64,000 bases of DNA from Myxococcales bacterium. GTDB taxonomy: Bacteria > Myxococcota_A > UBA9160 > UBA4427. This document shows positions 20,301 through 29,137 of this stretch, piece after piece. How positions within the stretch are numbered: the stretch's first letter is position 1; every line of letters starts with the position of its first letter. The notes below the pieces were generated by a model. That model did no database searches. It was not told the DNA's origin and was given only the letters and a program-made list of their open reading frames with translations. Made by a program: the position numbers and the translations under genes. The DNA lies in the NCBI GenBank assembly GCA_012959805.1, contig DUCN01000082.1, positions 1 through 64,000 of the forward strand, given 5' to 3'.

Positions 20301-21545
20301 ATGACGGACGCAATGACGGACGGAATGCTGGAGGACGACGAGGCTGCGAGCCGTCCGCCGAATGGTTCGAACGGTGCTCTTGGGATCGAGGTGAGCTTCG
20401 TGATGCCTTGTCTCAATGAAGTCGAGACGCTCGAGGGTTGCATCAAAGCCGCGCGCAAATGTATTGCCGATCACGGGCTGCAAGCGGAAGTCATCGTTGC
20501 CGATAACGGGAGCAGCGATGGATCGCAGGAGTTAGCGACACGCTGCGGTGCGCGGGTGGTCGTGGTCACCGACAAGGGGTACGGCGCGGCGTTGACGGGT
20601 GGCTTCGCCGCGGCTCGAGGTCGCTATCTGGTCATGGGGGATGCAGACCAGAGCTATGACTTTGGTGAGGCATTCGGCATGATCGAAAAATTGAGATCTG
20701 GCGCTGACGTCGTAATGGGCTCACGGATTCTTGGACGAATCGAAAAGGGCGCCATGCCATGGAGTCATCGATGGATCGGCAATCCAGTTCTTAGCTTCCT
20801 CGGAAGAGCGCTCTTTCGCTCCAAGATTTCCGATTTTCATTGCGGGCTGCGTGCCCTCACAAGAGAGAGTTATGAGCGGCTGGACCTGCGGACCACGGGA
20901 ATGGAGTTCGCGAGCGAACTCGTCGTGAAGGCATCCGCGAGTCGGATGCGCATCGAAGAGATCCCAATCACGCTCTATCCGGATCAGCGTTCGCGCCCAC
21001 CGCACCTTCGAACGTGGCGCGATGGCTGGCGACATTTACGCTTCATGTTGACGCTTTCGCCGAGGTATACGCTCTTTCTTCCCGGGCTGATGCTGATGAC
21101 TGTGGGGGGTGCGCTGTTGATTCGGTTGTATCAGGGGCCGCTCGCGATTGGGCCAGTCGTTCTCGACATCCACTCGATGCAGCTCGCCAGCCTATTCGTC
21201 ATCGTCGGGTACCAGGCCATGACCACCGCGATCGCCGCTCGAATCTTTGCAGTTTCGGAGGAGATCGGTCCGTCCGCGCCCTGGATGCAGAGAGCCTTCA
21301 AGATCTTCACCCTCGAGCGCGGCCTGTCGGCGGGATTGCTCGTCTCTCTGGCCGGAGTCGCTTTCATAGGCGTTGCTGTCAGGAGCTGGGCCGAATTAGA
21401 CTTCGGGCCGCTTGAGCCATCGACGACGATGAGACCAGTGTCACTCGGTGCAACCCTCATTGCCCTTGGCATGCAGACACTCCTCATGTCGTTTCTCTAC
21501 AGCATGCTGGGGATTCGGCGACGTCGGCCCGGGCGATCTGCTTGA
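20301..21545 (+). CDS. Glycosyltransferase family 2, DPM-like, with C-terminal membrane domain
   Basis: 414 residues. The catalytic domain (residues 30-240) is that of GT2 polyprenyl-phosphate glycosyltransferases: SFVMPCLNEVETLEGC, then VIVADNGSSDGSQE, and the DxD-type GDADQSYDF. LRALTRESYERLDLRTTGMEF corresponds to the acceptor-loop region. Three or four hydrophobic segments follow (about 255-275, 290-315, 340-360, 385-405). It likely makes a polyprenyl-phosphate-linked sugar at the cytoplasmic face of the inner membrane, which fits a donor for the STT3-type enzyme two genes downstream. The frame ends in TTGA shared with the methyltransferase start. Two alternative ATGs at 20313 and 20325 exist. 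Confidence 0.92.
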   Translation: MTDAMTDGMLEDDEAASRPPNGSNGALGIEVSFVMPCLNEVETLEGCIKAARKCIADHGLQAEVIVADNGSSDGSQELATRCGARVVVVTDKGYGAALTGGFAAARGRYLVMGDADQSYDFGEAFGMIEKLRSGADVVMGSRILGRIEKGAMPWSHRWIGNPVLSFLGRALFRSKISDFHCGLRALTRESYERLDLRTTGMEFASELVVKASASRMRIEEIPITLYPDQRSRPPHLRTWRDGWRHLRFMLTLSPRYTLFLPGLMLMTVGGALLIRLYQGPLAIGPVVLDIHSMQLASLFVIVGYQAMTTAIAARIFAVSEEIGPSAPWMQRAFKIFTLERGLSAGLLVSLAGVAFIGVAVRSWAELDFGPLEPSTTMRPVSLGATLIALGMQTLLMSFLYSMLGIRRRRPGRSA

Positions 21546-22105
21546 AAGCCCTAGATCGATTCTTGCAGCGCTGGCGGATTGGGATGGCCATTTCGTTCGT
21601 CCGCTCCGGTGATCGTCTCTTGGATGTCGGCTGCTATGACAGAAGCCTGATCGATCGAGTGTTGCCCCGAATCGAATCGGCGGTCGGCGTCGACATAGAT
21701 GTTTCGCCCTCGGTGGACGACCGAGTAGAGATTCGCCAGGGACATTTTCCTGATGTGCCTCGATTCCAAGACTCTTCCTTTGATTGCATCACCATGCTCG
21801 CGGTTCTCGAGCATGTAGATGACCCCCCCGCATTGGCGATGGAATGCGCGAGAATTCTCGCACAGAAGGGACGTCTGATTCTGACCGTTCCACACCCTGC
21901 CGTTGACACGGTTCTCGATGCCTTGATGTTTCTGGGTCTCGTCGATGGGATGTCGACCGAGGAGCATCACGGATTCGATGTCCGCCAGACTCAAGAGATA
22001 TTCGAGGACGCAGGTTTCTTGCTTTCCCAGAAGCGCATGTTTCAACTCGGCCTCAATCGACTCTTCGTTTTTGAGAAAGCCGCCGAGCAATCCGAGATGA
22101 CGTGA
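21542..22105 (+). CDS. Class I SAM-dependent methyltransferase
   Basis: 187 residues, starting at TTG 21542, which overlaps the stop of the GT2 gene. GDRLLDVGCYDRSL (residues 22-35) is motif I for S-adenosylmethionine, AVGVDIDVSP supplies the acidic ribose ligand, and FDCITMLAVLEHVDDP is motif post-II/III typical of methyltransferase type 11. GRLILTVPHP is the following strand. Position between a lipid-sugar transferase and an oligosaccharyltransferase suggests that the substrate is a glycan, lipid carrier or sugar precursor. It is 16 bp upstream of the next gene, so it belongs to the same operon. Confidence 0.88.
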   Translation: MKALDRFLQRWRIGMAISFVRSGDRLLDVGCYDRSLIDRVLPRIESAVGVDIDVSPSVDDRVEIRQGHFPDVPRFQDSSFDCITMLAVLEHVDDPPALAMECARILAQKGRLILTVPHPAVDTVLDALMFLGLVDGMSTEEHHGFDVRQTQEIFEDAGFLLSQKRMFQLGLNRLFVFEKAAEQSEMT

Positions 22106-22121
22106 ATGCGATCAACCTCAG

Positions 22122-24530
22122 TTGAATGCGATTTCGATGAGGGGCAGGGGACGAGACGTCCTCGTTCGATCACGTATAGTTCCTGACGAACTGGCCTGTC
22201 CGACGGACTCGCTGCTACCCGAGGAATTATCGCTCGTGTCCTCCCGCGCCAGAATGTTTGGCAGTCTATTTGTTTTCGCGGCGGCTATTCGGGCGATTGG
22301 CTATCCGACTATCTTCACGAGCGCTGGTGTTCATCTTCCCTATGCGGGCGACGCCTACTACCATCTCCGCCGAATATGGTTCTCAGTAGCCCGTTTCCCC
22401 GAGACACTTCCTTTCGACCGCTATGTCAGTTTTCCCGATGGATCGCAAAATATCTGGCCATCGACTTTCGACTGGACGATCGCAGCATTCATCCGGCCCT
22501 TTGTTGATCCTACGGATCAGGCTGCCGTTGAAGCGATTGCAGTCTGGGCCCCCGTTGTTCTCGGCGCGACGACGGCGGGGCTGATCGCACTCTTCGCAGG
22601 CAGGGCTTATGGCGAAGGAGCTGGTTGGTGCGCGGGTGCGCTGTATTCGATCTTGCCGATGAGCTTCATCTACTCACAACTCGGCATGATCGACCATCAT
22701 GTGGCGGTGGCCCTGCTGACGACAGCGATGTTATGGCTCGTCTATGAAGTTTTTGACGACGATGACAGCGCCGAAACATGCGCGGATGCGATCGTTACGC
22801 CAAGCATGGGTCTGTGTGTTGCGGTTGGGTTTTCGATGGCGATCACGATCGTGACGTGGACGGGGTCTCTCATTCATGCCTGTGTGCTTCAGGCCGCATT
22901 GGGTCTCAGATGGTTTTGGACGCAGGATCGTGTAGAGGCTAGGTCGAGAGCGATTGAATTCGGAGTGGTTCAGGCCGTGGCAGCAGCGTGTCTCGCGCCA
23001 TTTTCGTTGGGAACACATTGGCAGGCATACAGCGATTGGTCGCCACTGGTGTTGACTCATCTTCAGCCCATTTATTTCGCATCTGCGGCTGGCGTTGTTT
23101 GCGTTGTGCAACTTCTGCACGATCGCTCCACGTTTGGCCGCTCGCGCCAGCGTCGGACTGCGTCGGGATTGGCCATTGCCGGAACCGCAGGTCTGGCTGT
23201 GCTTGTCGTGTTCGACCCGCTGCGGGAGGCGATCTTCTCGGCTAGTGCGTGGTTTGGCGACGGCGAGATTTTGTTGGACCTGGCCAGCGAGATGAAGCCG
23301 ATCTTCGCACCGAGAGGAATTCTCGAACTGACGTTTGCGCTCGAGCGCTTCGGAGCCGGCTTCTTCGTTCTGCCCTTCGCGTGGCTCTATCTGGCTTGGC
23401 GCGCATTCAAAACACATAGCCGCGCGCAGTGGCTGATCTTGTTCTGGACGCTCGCCTTCGCCGTACTCACGCTCCGTCAGTGGCGATTTGGAAACACGCT
23501 CGCGGTTGTCTATGTCATCTTGCTTAGCGCCGTGGCCGCCGACTGGTTCCCTCGGTTGCGTCGGCGAATGCGTTTGGCCCCCGTTCGTCCTGCGCTAGAA
23601 ATTCTGGTCGTCACATCTTTGATCGTCGGGAGCGCAATGTACATGTCCGCCTTTTACAGGCCAATTGTTCAGATGAGCGTTCGGGCCTTGTCGAGCGAGA
23701 GGCATCGAAATCTAGGGCCCCTTCATCCGACCAAGAGAATCTACGATGAAGCCGGACGCTGGCTGGCCGAACATTCGCCCGTCACGCAGGGCTACCTGGA
23801 CGCCCTGCTTTTGCCCGAATACGGGGTGCTCTCCGATTGGAGTTCCGGCCATGTTCTGCGGTACCGCTCGGAGCGTCCGATGATTCAGGACAACTTCGGA
23901 CCCTATGTGGGAAGGGGAAGCTTCGAGTTGGCCTGGGCCTATTATGCCGAGCGCCGCGAAGCATCGGCGATCGAGATTCTCGAGGGCCTCGGTGTGCGAT
24001 ATGTGATCGCGGGACCCATGGGCGCTGGATCGGCGAAAGGCCTCGAACCCGATGCCATGGCCTATCAACTGTGGACGGCTTCCGGCTCGATGATGCCCAT
24101 CAGCGGTGGCCGGGACGGGGGCTCGCTCCCAGGACTCTCCCAGCATCGCTTGGTCTTCCACGCTCATACTTTGCCCCCGAATCGGCGATTGCGCGGCCTC
24201 GTTCCCGCGCAACCATTCACCAGTCTGGGCATCTGGGAGATCGTTGCGGGGGCCGTGATCGAGGGACATGCGCAACCCGGCGCCGTGATCGAGTTGCAGC
24301 TCCAACTCCGCACGAAATCGAGAGCGAGCCATGTCTATTCTCGGGAAGCCGTGGCCGATGAATCCGGCAGATACCGAATCGTGGTTCCTTATTCGACCGA
24401 CACCGAGTGGAGTTCGGATGTCCGAGTCACCGGTCTGTATCGACTAACGAGTCAGCGAGCCAATGCACGGCTGGCGGTGTTTGAGTCGGACGTCCTGTCT
24501 GGAGGGCTGGTTCATGGGCCGCAGCTGTAG
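22122..24530 (+). CDS. STT3-type oligosaccharyltransferase (PglB/AglB-like)
   Basis: 802 residues with about a dozen predicted membrane helices in the first 500 residues and a soluble C-terminal domain. Family signatures of STT3 are present: GDAYYHLRRIWF near residue 76 (first external-loop acidic motif), YSQLGMIDHHVAVALL near 186, a WxxGH-like SDWSSGHVLRYRSERP near 573 that corresponds to the WWDYG acceptor-sequon region, and IEILEGLGVRYVIAG. Such enzymes transfer glycan from a polyprenyl carrier to Asn in the periplasm. The start is TTG 22122 or ATG 22137. The C-terminal 120 residues form a beta-rich domain (GHAQPGAVIELQLQLRTK) resembling the carbohydrate-binding-like tail found in other bacterial and archaeal STT3 proteins. 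Acceptor proteins are unknown. Confidence 0.88.
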   Translation: MNAISMRGRGRDVLVRSRIVPDELACPTDSLLPEELSLVSSRARMFGSLFVFAAAIRAIGYPTIFTSAGVHLPYAGDAYYHLRRIWFSVARFPETLPFDRYVSFPDGSQNIWPSTFDWTIAAFIRPFVDPTDQAAVEAIAVWAPVVLGATTAGLIALFAGRAYGEGAGWCAGALYSILPMSFIYSQLGMIDHHVAVALLTTAMLWLVYEVFDDDDSAETCADAIVTPSMGLCVAVGFSMAITIVTWTGSLIHACVLQAALGLRWFWTQDRVEARSRAIEFGVVQAVAAACLAPFSLGTHWQAYSDWSPLVLTHLQPIYFASAAGVVCVVQLLHDRSTFGRSRQRRTASGLAIAGTAGLAVLVVFDPLREAIFSASAWFGDGEILLDLASEMKPIFAPRGILELTFALERFGAGFFVLPFAWLYLAWRAFKTHSRAQWLILFWTLAFAVLTLRQWRFGNTLAVVYVILLSAVAADWFPRLRRRMRLAPVRPALEILVVTSLIVGSAMYMSAFYRPIVQMSVRALSSERHRNLGPLHPTKRIYDEAGRWLAEHSPVTQGYLDALLLPEYGVLSDWSSGHVLRYRSERPMIQDNFGPYVGRGSFELAWAYYAERREASAIEILEGLGVRYVIAGPMGAGSAKGLEPDAMAYQLWTASGSMMPISGGRDGGSLPGLSQHRLVFHAHTLPPNRRLRGLVPAQPFTSLGIWEIVAGAVIEGHAQPGAVIELQLQLRTKSRASHVYSREAVADESGRYRIVVPYSTDTEWSSDVRVTGLYRLTSQRANARLAVFESDVLSGGLVHGPQL

Positions 24531-24595
24531 CACTCGCCGCTTGGTCAGAGTGCGATTTGATTGTCGAGTTTTTCTGTAGATCTCGAGGAGGTTCT

Positions 24596-25795
24596 ATGTC
24601 CAGTCCGGCCGACGCAACTTTCGTTCCCCGCAGTGCTGAGACATGGCGGGATCCCTTTACCATGTACGAGGCCCTGCGTCATCATGACCCGGTTCACGAA
24701 GTGTCATCAGAGGGCGGGAACTACTGGGTCCTTTCGCGTTTTGACAATATCATGGAAGCCGTCATCGATTTCGATACGTTCTCGTCCGCCGAGGGTCTGA
24801 CGTTTCAGTACGGTGAAATGGAAAAGCTTGGTATCCAGGCACCAATCGTCATGATGGATCCGCCCGATCATACGAAGCTGCGTAAGTTGGCCACCAAGCG
24901 CTTCACGCCGAAACAGGTGAGGGAAGTGGAGCCACTCATTCGTGGCTTCGTCATCGAGCGAGTCGAGCGGTTGCGCGAAATGGGGAAGGGCGACATTGTC
25001 CGCGAACTGCTGAGCCCGCTACCCAGCTTGGTCGTCGCACATTCATTGGGCGTTCCCCAAGAGGATCGCGATCAATTCGATGGGTGGACGGAGGCGATCG
25101 TTGCGTCCAATGCGACCGGTGACATTTTGAAGGCGGCGGACGCAGTCGGTGAACTCTTCGCGTACTTCACAGCACTGATTGAGAGGCGCCGAGGCGAGCC
25201 AGCTGATGACATGATCTCGGCGCTCGTCCATGCGGAAATCGATGGTGGTCCAGTGCCGCCCGCGCAACTCCTCGGCATGGCATTTACGATGGTGACCGGG
25301 GGGAACGACACCACGACCGGTCTATTAGGCACCGCGGTCGATCTCCTAACACGCCATCCCGAACAGCGAGATTTGCTTGCGAAGGACCCAGCTCGTCTCA
25401 AAGGCGCCGTCGAGGAGTTCCTGCGACTAGCCTCTCCGGTGCAGGGCCTAGCTCGCATGACCACCCGTGACGTTCAAATCGAGGGCCGAGAGATTCCGGC
25501 CAATCACAAGGTGATGTTGCTCTACGCGTCGGGCAATCGCGACGAGCTTGAATTCGGTCCTGATGCGGGAGCCTGTGACATCACGCGCAAGATCCGTCGT
25601 CATCTTTCCTTTAGCTACGGGGCGCATCATTGTATTGGTGCGGCCATCGCCCGACTGCAGGCGAGTATTGCCCTCGAGGAGTTGCTCGCGCGATGTCCGA
25701 ACTACGTCGTCGACGGCGATGCCGGGCAGTTTGCGCCGGGGCACTTCGTTCGCCGCTTCGAGTCGCTGCCCTTTGAAGCGACAGGGGCTGCCTAG
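24596..25795 (+). CDS. Cytochrome P450
   Basis: 399 residues from ATG 24596, with GAGGAGG five bases upstream. The sequence has the standard class I bacterial P450 layout. The I-helix oxygen-activation motif is GGNDTTTG, the K-helix ExxR is EEFLR, and the haem loop is FSYGAHHCIGAAIAR with the axial Cys. MMDPPDHTKLRKLATKRFTP marks the C-helix region. No membrane anchor is present, so it is cytoplasmic and needs ferredoxin partners, none of which are adjacent. The family resembles CYPs acting on terpenoid or steroid-like substrates, but no subfamily can be fixed. Followed by the broken DUF169 gene. Confidence 0.95.
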   Translation: MSSPADATFVPRSAETWRDPFTMYEALRHHDPVHEVSSEGGNYWVLSRFDNIMEAVIDFDTFSSAEGLTFQYGEMEKLGIQAPIVMMDPPDHTKLRKLATKRFTPKQVREVEPLIRGFVIERVERLREMGKGDIVRELLSPLPSLVVAHSLGVPQEDRDQFDGWTEAIVASNATGDILKAADAVGELFAYFTALIERRRGEPADDMISALVHAEIDGGPVPPAQLLGMAFTMVTGGNDTTTGLLGTAVDLLTRHPEQRDLLAKDPARLKGAVEEFLRLASPVQGLARMTTRDVQIEGREIPANHKVMLLYASGNRDELEFGPDAGACDITRKIRRHLSFSYGAHHCIGAAIARLQASIALEELLARCPNYVVDGDAGQFAPGHFVRRFESLPFEATGAA

Positions 25796-25876
25796 TCGCT
25801 CCGCGATTCGAATCTAGACGCACACTATGACCCCAGAGATGACCTTGATAGGCTCTGTGCGGGAGGCACAGAAACG

Positions 25877-26677
25877 ATGGCTGCGAAGAATTGCTGGGAC
25901 GACGAAAGCGAGTATGACTATGGATGTCTTGTCGATTCTCTGAAGCAATATCTCAGACTACGCACGACTCCGGTCGGCATGAAAAGGTTCGAGACGGAAA
26001 GCGAACTCGAAGAGATCCATAAACTTCGCCGGCCGGCCGAAGGTTTGAAGCCTGCGACGGACCAGATCGTAGGGCAGGCGCGCTGGGTGAAATACACGAT
26101 CGGTATCACCATGGACAACCTTGTCGGCTGACAATGGGGTGCCGTGATCGGCTTACATGCGCGAGACAAGAATTTCTCGAGTGGTAACGCGTTCAATGGA
26201 GTCTGGTACGGGGACCTCGGGAGTAGTGCGCTACATCAGCGAGGAATGTCGTGTGCCTCCCATGGTGAGTATGAGGCGTTAGTTGTTTCCCCTTTAACTT
26301 CCGGTCGAATCGACAATCCCGATATCGGCTTGATCTACGGGACTCGAGGCCAAATGATCACGCTGATGAATGGGCTTCAGTATCGCAACTACAAGAAGTA
26401 CACGTTTACCTGCGTCGGGGAGAGCTCTTGCGCCGATTCCTGGGGAAACGGGCGGAAGACCGGAGAGCCCTCGCTCTCGATTCCACGCTATGTGGAACGA
26501 AAATGCGGCGGGGTACAGGACGACGAACTGCTCATGGCTCTGCCGGCCAGCTACCCGCCACAGGTCGTTCACGGGCCGGCCGGGTTGAGCAAGAATGGAC
26601 TTCGCTACCCGATTCCAAACCACCGATTCGACAAGTCGCCGCTGGCGAGCCTGTCACAAAGCTACGCGAGCCGGTAG
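25877..26677 (+). pseudogene. DUF169 family protein interrupted by an in-frame TGA
   Basis: A 266-codon frame, the usual length for DUF169 (COG2043), is intact except for a TGA at 26129-26131. The first part has LRTTPVGMKRFETE and DQIVGQARWVKYTIGI; the second has GQMITLMNGLQYRNYKKYTF, the hallmark CVGESSCADSWG, TGEPSLSIPRYVERK and DDELLMALP. The family is uncharacterised, often found near molybdenum or haem oxidoreductases. Translation could stop at 83 residues, or TGA could be read through. The strongly decayed NnrS gene next door makes a plain nonsense mutation the simplest reading. Confidence 0.8.
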
Positions 26678-26689
26678 AGGAGTAACTCC

Positions 26690-27573
26690 GTTGCCCCAAA
26701 AACTTTTAGACATGGGATTCAGACCTTTCTTTCTGCTTGCAGCAGTCAACGCCTGGGCGTCGATGCTTTTCTGGCTCTAAGTCTCTCCGTCTTGTCGGGT
26801 GGTGTCGTGCCGACGCAGGATTGGTCTCCACAGACGCTTCATGCCCATGAGATGATCTACGGGACGGTCGCGCCCGTGATTGCTGGGTGTCTTTTGACCG
26901 CGGTTCCCAATGAGACATCCACACTGGGCTTGGCCGCAATGAACGGATTGATTCATCGCGGGCTCGCATCGAGTGATGCTGCGAAGATGCGCACCGGGAC
27001 CTGGGGCGCCGTCTATCTTATTGTTGGATTGATGCGGGTCATCTCAGGGGGGGGGTACGCCACTCTTCACTCGCAATGCGCTTCGAGCGAAAGGCGTTGA
27101 GATCCAGATCGTCAGCCATCGCCGAATCGGACCCGGTCCTTTTCGCCCGCCAAAGCGGTTGTCGATTTCAGAAGACCCCGGACGCTCCAATGCTTTGGGT
27201 TTTCCATCGGGGTCATGTGTGGCTTGCCTCGCGTTTCGCGTTTCTTGGCTTCTCCAATACTTTCGGCATCGGAATTGGAGCTGCGGCGCTTCACGCAGTT
27301 AGTGCGGGTGCGATGGGAACCCTCATTTTGGAAATGATGCCGCGGGTTGCTCTTGGATATTATGGGGGACCAATTGATGCGAGTCGCATCACGGTTGTGA
27401 TGTTTTGGTGTGTCGTTGTTGGAGCATTGCTCCGGACCTTGGGTGCGGCGGGCGCTGTCGAAGACTACCTCCTGAGCCTTCTTCTTGGTGGCCTAATCTG
27501 CACAGCGGCTTGGTTTCTGGTCACGCTCTCCTATTGGCGTGTTCTCGTTCCTCGAAACAACTTGGCGGGTTGA
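26690..27573 (+). pseudogene. NnrS family haem-copper membrane protein, decayed
   Basis: NnrS pieces appear in three successive frames. At 26710-26780 GFRPFFLLAAVNAW ends at a TAA. At 26792-27000 HAHEMIYGTVAPVIAGCLLTAVPN retains the conserved His pair and helix. At 27280-27560 LHAVSAGAMGTLILEMMPRVALG continues to RNNLAG. The middle (about 26900-27240) is too degraded to align. NnrS is a polytopic inner-membrane protein linked to nitric oxide metabolism. At least two frameshifts and a stop make a functional product unlikely. It begins 13 bp after the DUF169 frame, so both probably formed one operon that has decayed. Confidence 0.75.
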
Positions 27574-27681
27574 TCCATGAATATGTGGAGATTACAATTC
27601 GAGCCCAGATTTGGGCTGTTCGGAGAGCCTGATTCGGTCGATGTCGTACGACCGAGTCGCGGAATCTGAGGGAAGATCCGG

Positions 27682-28614
27682 ATGTCAAAGCCCCTACATC
27701 CTCGCCGGCCTGTATGGGACGCGGTCACCGCTCCCCATCGGCTTTCTCTTGGGCTTCGCCGACTGCGTCCTGAAGAGTTGTGGATCGACCTCGACGACGA
27801 CTTCATGACCGATCTAGCTGAGAAGGATCGATTGTTTCGAGAACATGGATCAGATGTTCTGGTCGAACTTCCCGGCTCACGTGACGTGCAGCGCGAAGTC
27901 CTCGATCTCGTAGTTGAGGTTCTGGTGACGGAATTCCCGGACTGTTATGCGAGAGCCGGCAGTTTCCTTGATATCGAGATGACTGGGCAACGACTGAACC
28001 TTCGAGATCCGACTCTATCTCCGCTCGAGTTGGCCGCACGCTGTGTCCAGGAAGATCTCGTCGTGATGGAAGCCGGCTCGAAAGGCTGGTGCTTGAGCGC
28101 AGCGGCCGTCTGCTTTCCGACTCGTTGGGAGTTACGTCCTCAACTCGGTCGCCCGATGACTGAGATCCATCAGCGGGTCCCCGGATATGTCGAGAAGCTT
28201 GATGGATCATCCAATCAGTTCTTTGATGGCATGAAGTCAGGAGAGGTTTTTGGGCGAGGCAATTGGACTCTGATGGATGATCCCGCGCTCTACCAACCCG
28301 GTGGGAAGATGCAAAGTCGTAAGAACGCGAATATCAATCTGGGGAACGCTGGTGATCAAATTTGGCTCCGGGTTGAGCATCAAACACTGCAGCGGCTTCC
28401 CGAATCGAACGCGATTCTCTTTGGGATCCGTATTCATCGCACAAAACTTCGAGACGTTGCGAGCGATGAAGGCGCCGGGCGTAGATTAATCGAAGCGATC
28501 GAGACGATGAATCCTGCGATGCAGCAATACAAATCCCTCGAGGCGGTTCGTGATGTCGTGATTGAGTACCTGAATGCAGCCATCGCGAGCGGGGAGTCTT
28601 CGCCCGGGTGTTGA
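27682..28614 (+). CDS. DUF3445 family, haem-dependent oxidative N-demethylase-like protein
   Basis: 310 residues, full length for DUF3445 (PF11927). The conserved blocks are in order: RLSLGLRRLRPEELWIDLDDD, QEDLVVMEAGSKGWCLSAAAVCFPTRW, LGRPMTEIHQRVPGY, NWTLMDDPALYQP and RVEHQTLQRLPESNAILFGIRIH; each is given as separate family landmarks. Members studied elsewhere bind haem in an unusual fold and demethylate secondary amines; the substrate here is unknown. An ATG at 27682 is preceded by GGGAAGATCCGG. It stands alone between the NnrS remnant and an MlrC-like remnant and appears intact. Confidence 0.88.
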   Translation: MSKPLHPRRPVWDAVTAPHRLSLGLRRLRPEELWIDLDDDFMTDLAEKDRLFREHGSDVLVELPGSRDVQREVLDLVVEVLVTEFPDCYARAGSFLDIEMTGQRLNLRDPTLSPLELAARCVQEDLVVMEAGSKGWCLSAAAVCFPTRWELRPQLGRPMTEIHQRVPGYVEKLDGSSNQFFDGMKSGEVFGRGNWTLMDDPALYQPGGKMQSRKNANINLGNAGDQIWLRVEHQTLQRLPESNAILFGIRIHRTKLRDVASDEGAGRRLIEAIETMNPAMQQYKSLEAVRDVVIEYLNAAIASGESSPGC

Positions 28615-28699
28615 ATGGTGGTGACACAATTGTGGTTTTGCTCGGCGATGGCAGGAAAGGCTGAGGACATCACCGGGGCGGCATAGCCGATAGACTTTC

Positions 28700-29137
28700 G
28701 CCTGTAGTCCCTTGTCGGAGCCACATCCGCACATCGATATGCATTTGCGCGCGGCCGAAGCGATGGAGTTGCTTGTCGAAATGTGCGAGATGGATTTCGC
28801 GCCGACCAGCAAGTCGAAACCGGTCCAATACCGATGCCGACGACAACGACCTTTCTCGGTTCGGGAATGGAAATGTTGGAGAGGGTGCTGGCCGAAGAAG
28901 CGCCAGACGAAATCATCGACGTGGGTTGGTTTCGCGGATTTCCGTACAAGGATATTCCCCATGTCGGTTCTTATGTCTGCGTGACCAGTCGTGGGGATGG
29001 GGACGGAGCGGTCGCGATTGCGAAGCGCATCGCCGCCCATTTGTGGGAGAGGCGAGGGTCCTTCGTTGCCACGAGTCTGTCCGCCTGGGAAGCTGTGGCA
29101 CAGGTGCAGGCCGCGCAAAGCCATCCGGTCGTCAATA
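28700..29137 (+). pseudogene. MlrC/M81-family metallopeptidase, C-terminal remnant
   Basis: Two frames give consecutive pieces of an MlrC-like (microcystinase C, DUF1485) protein. At 28714-28850 PHPHIDMHLRAAEAMELLVEM matches the conserved xPHxDMxxRxxEA block. At 28870-29130 GWFRGFPYKDIPHVGSYVCVT and ERRGSFVATSLSAWEAVAQ match the following domain. The N-terminal half with the other metal ligands and the C-terminal DNPGGG region are missing, and the frame shifts near 28850. The last codons run directly into the sulfotransferase start. Not functional. Confidence 0.7.

Noticed and set aside
26129-26200. Selenocysteine insertion at the DUF169 TGA
   Set aside because: Only a 4-bp GCCG/CGGC stem lies shortly downstream and the adjacent gene is decayed, so recoding is not supported and is kept only as a testable alternative.
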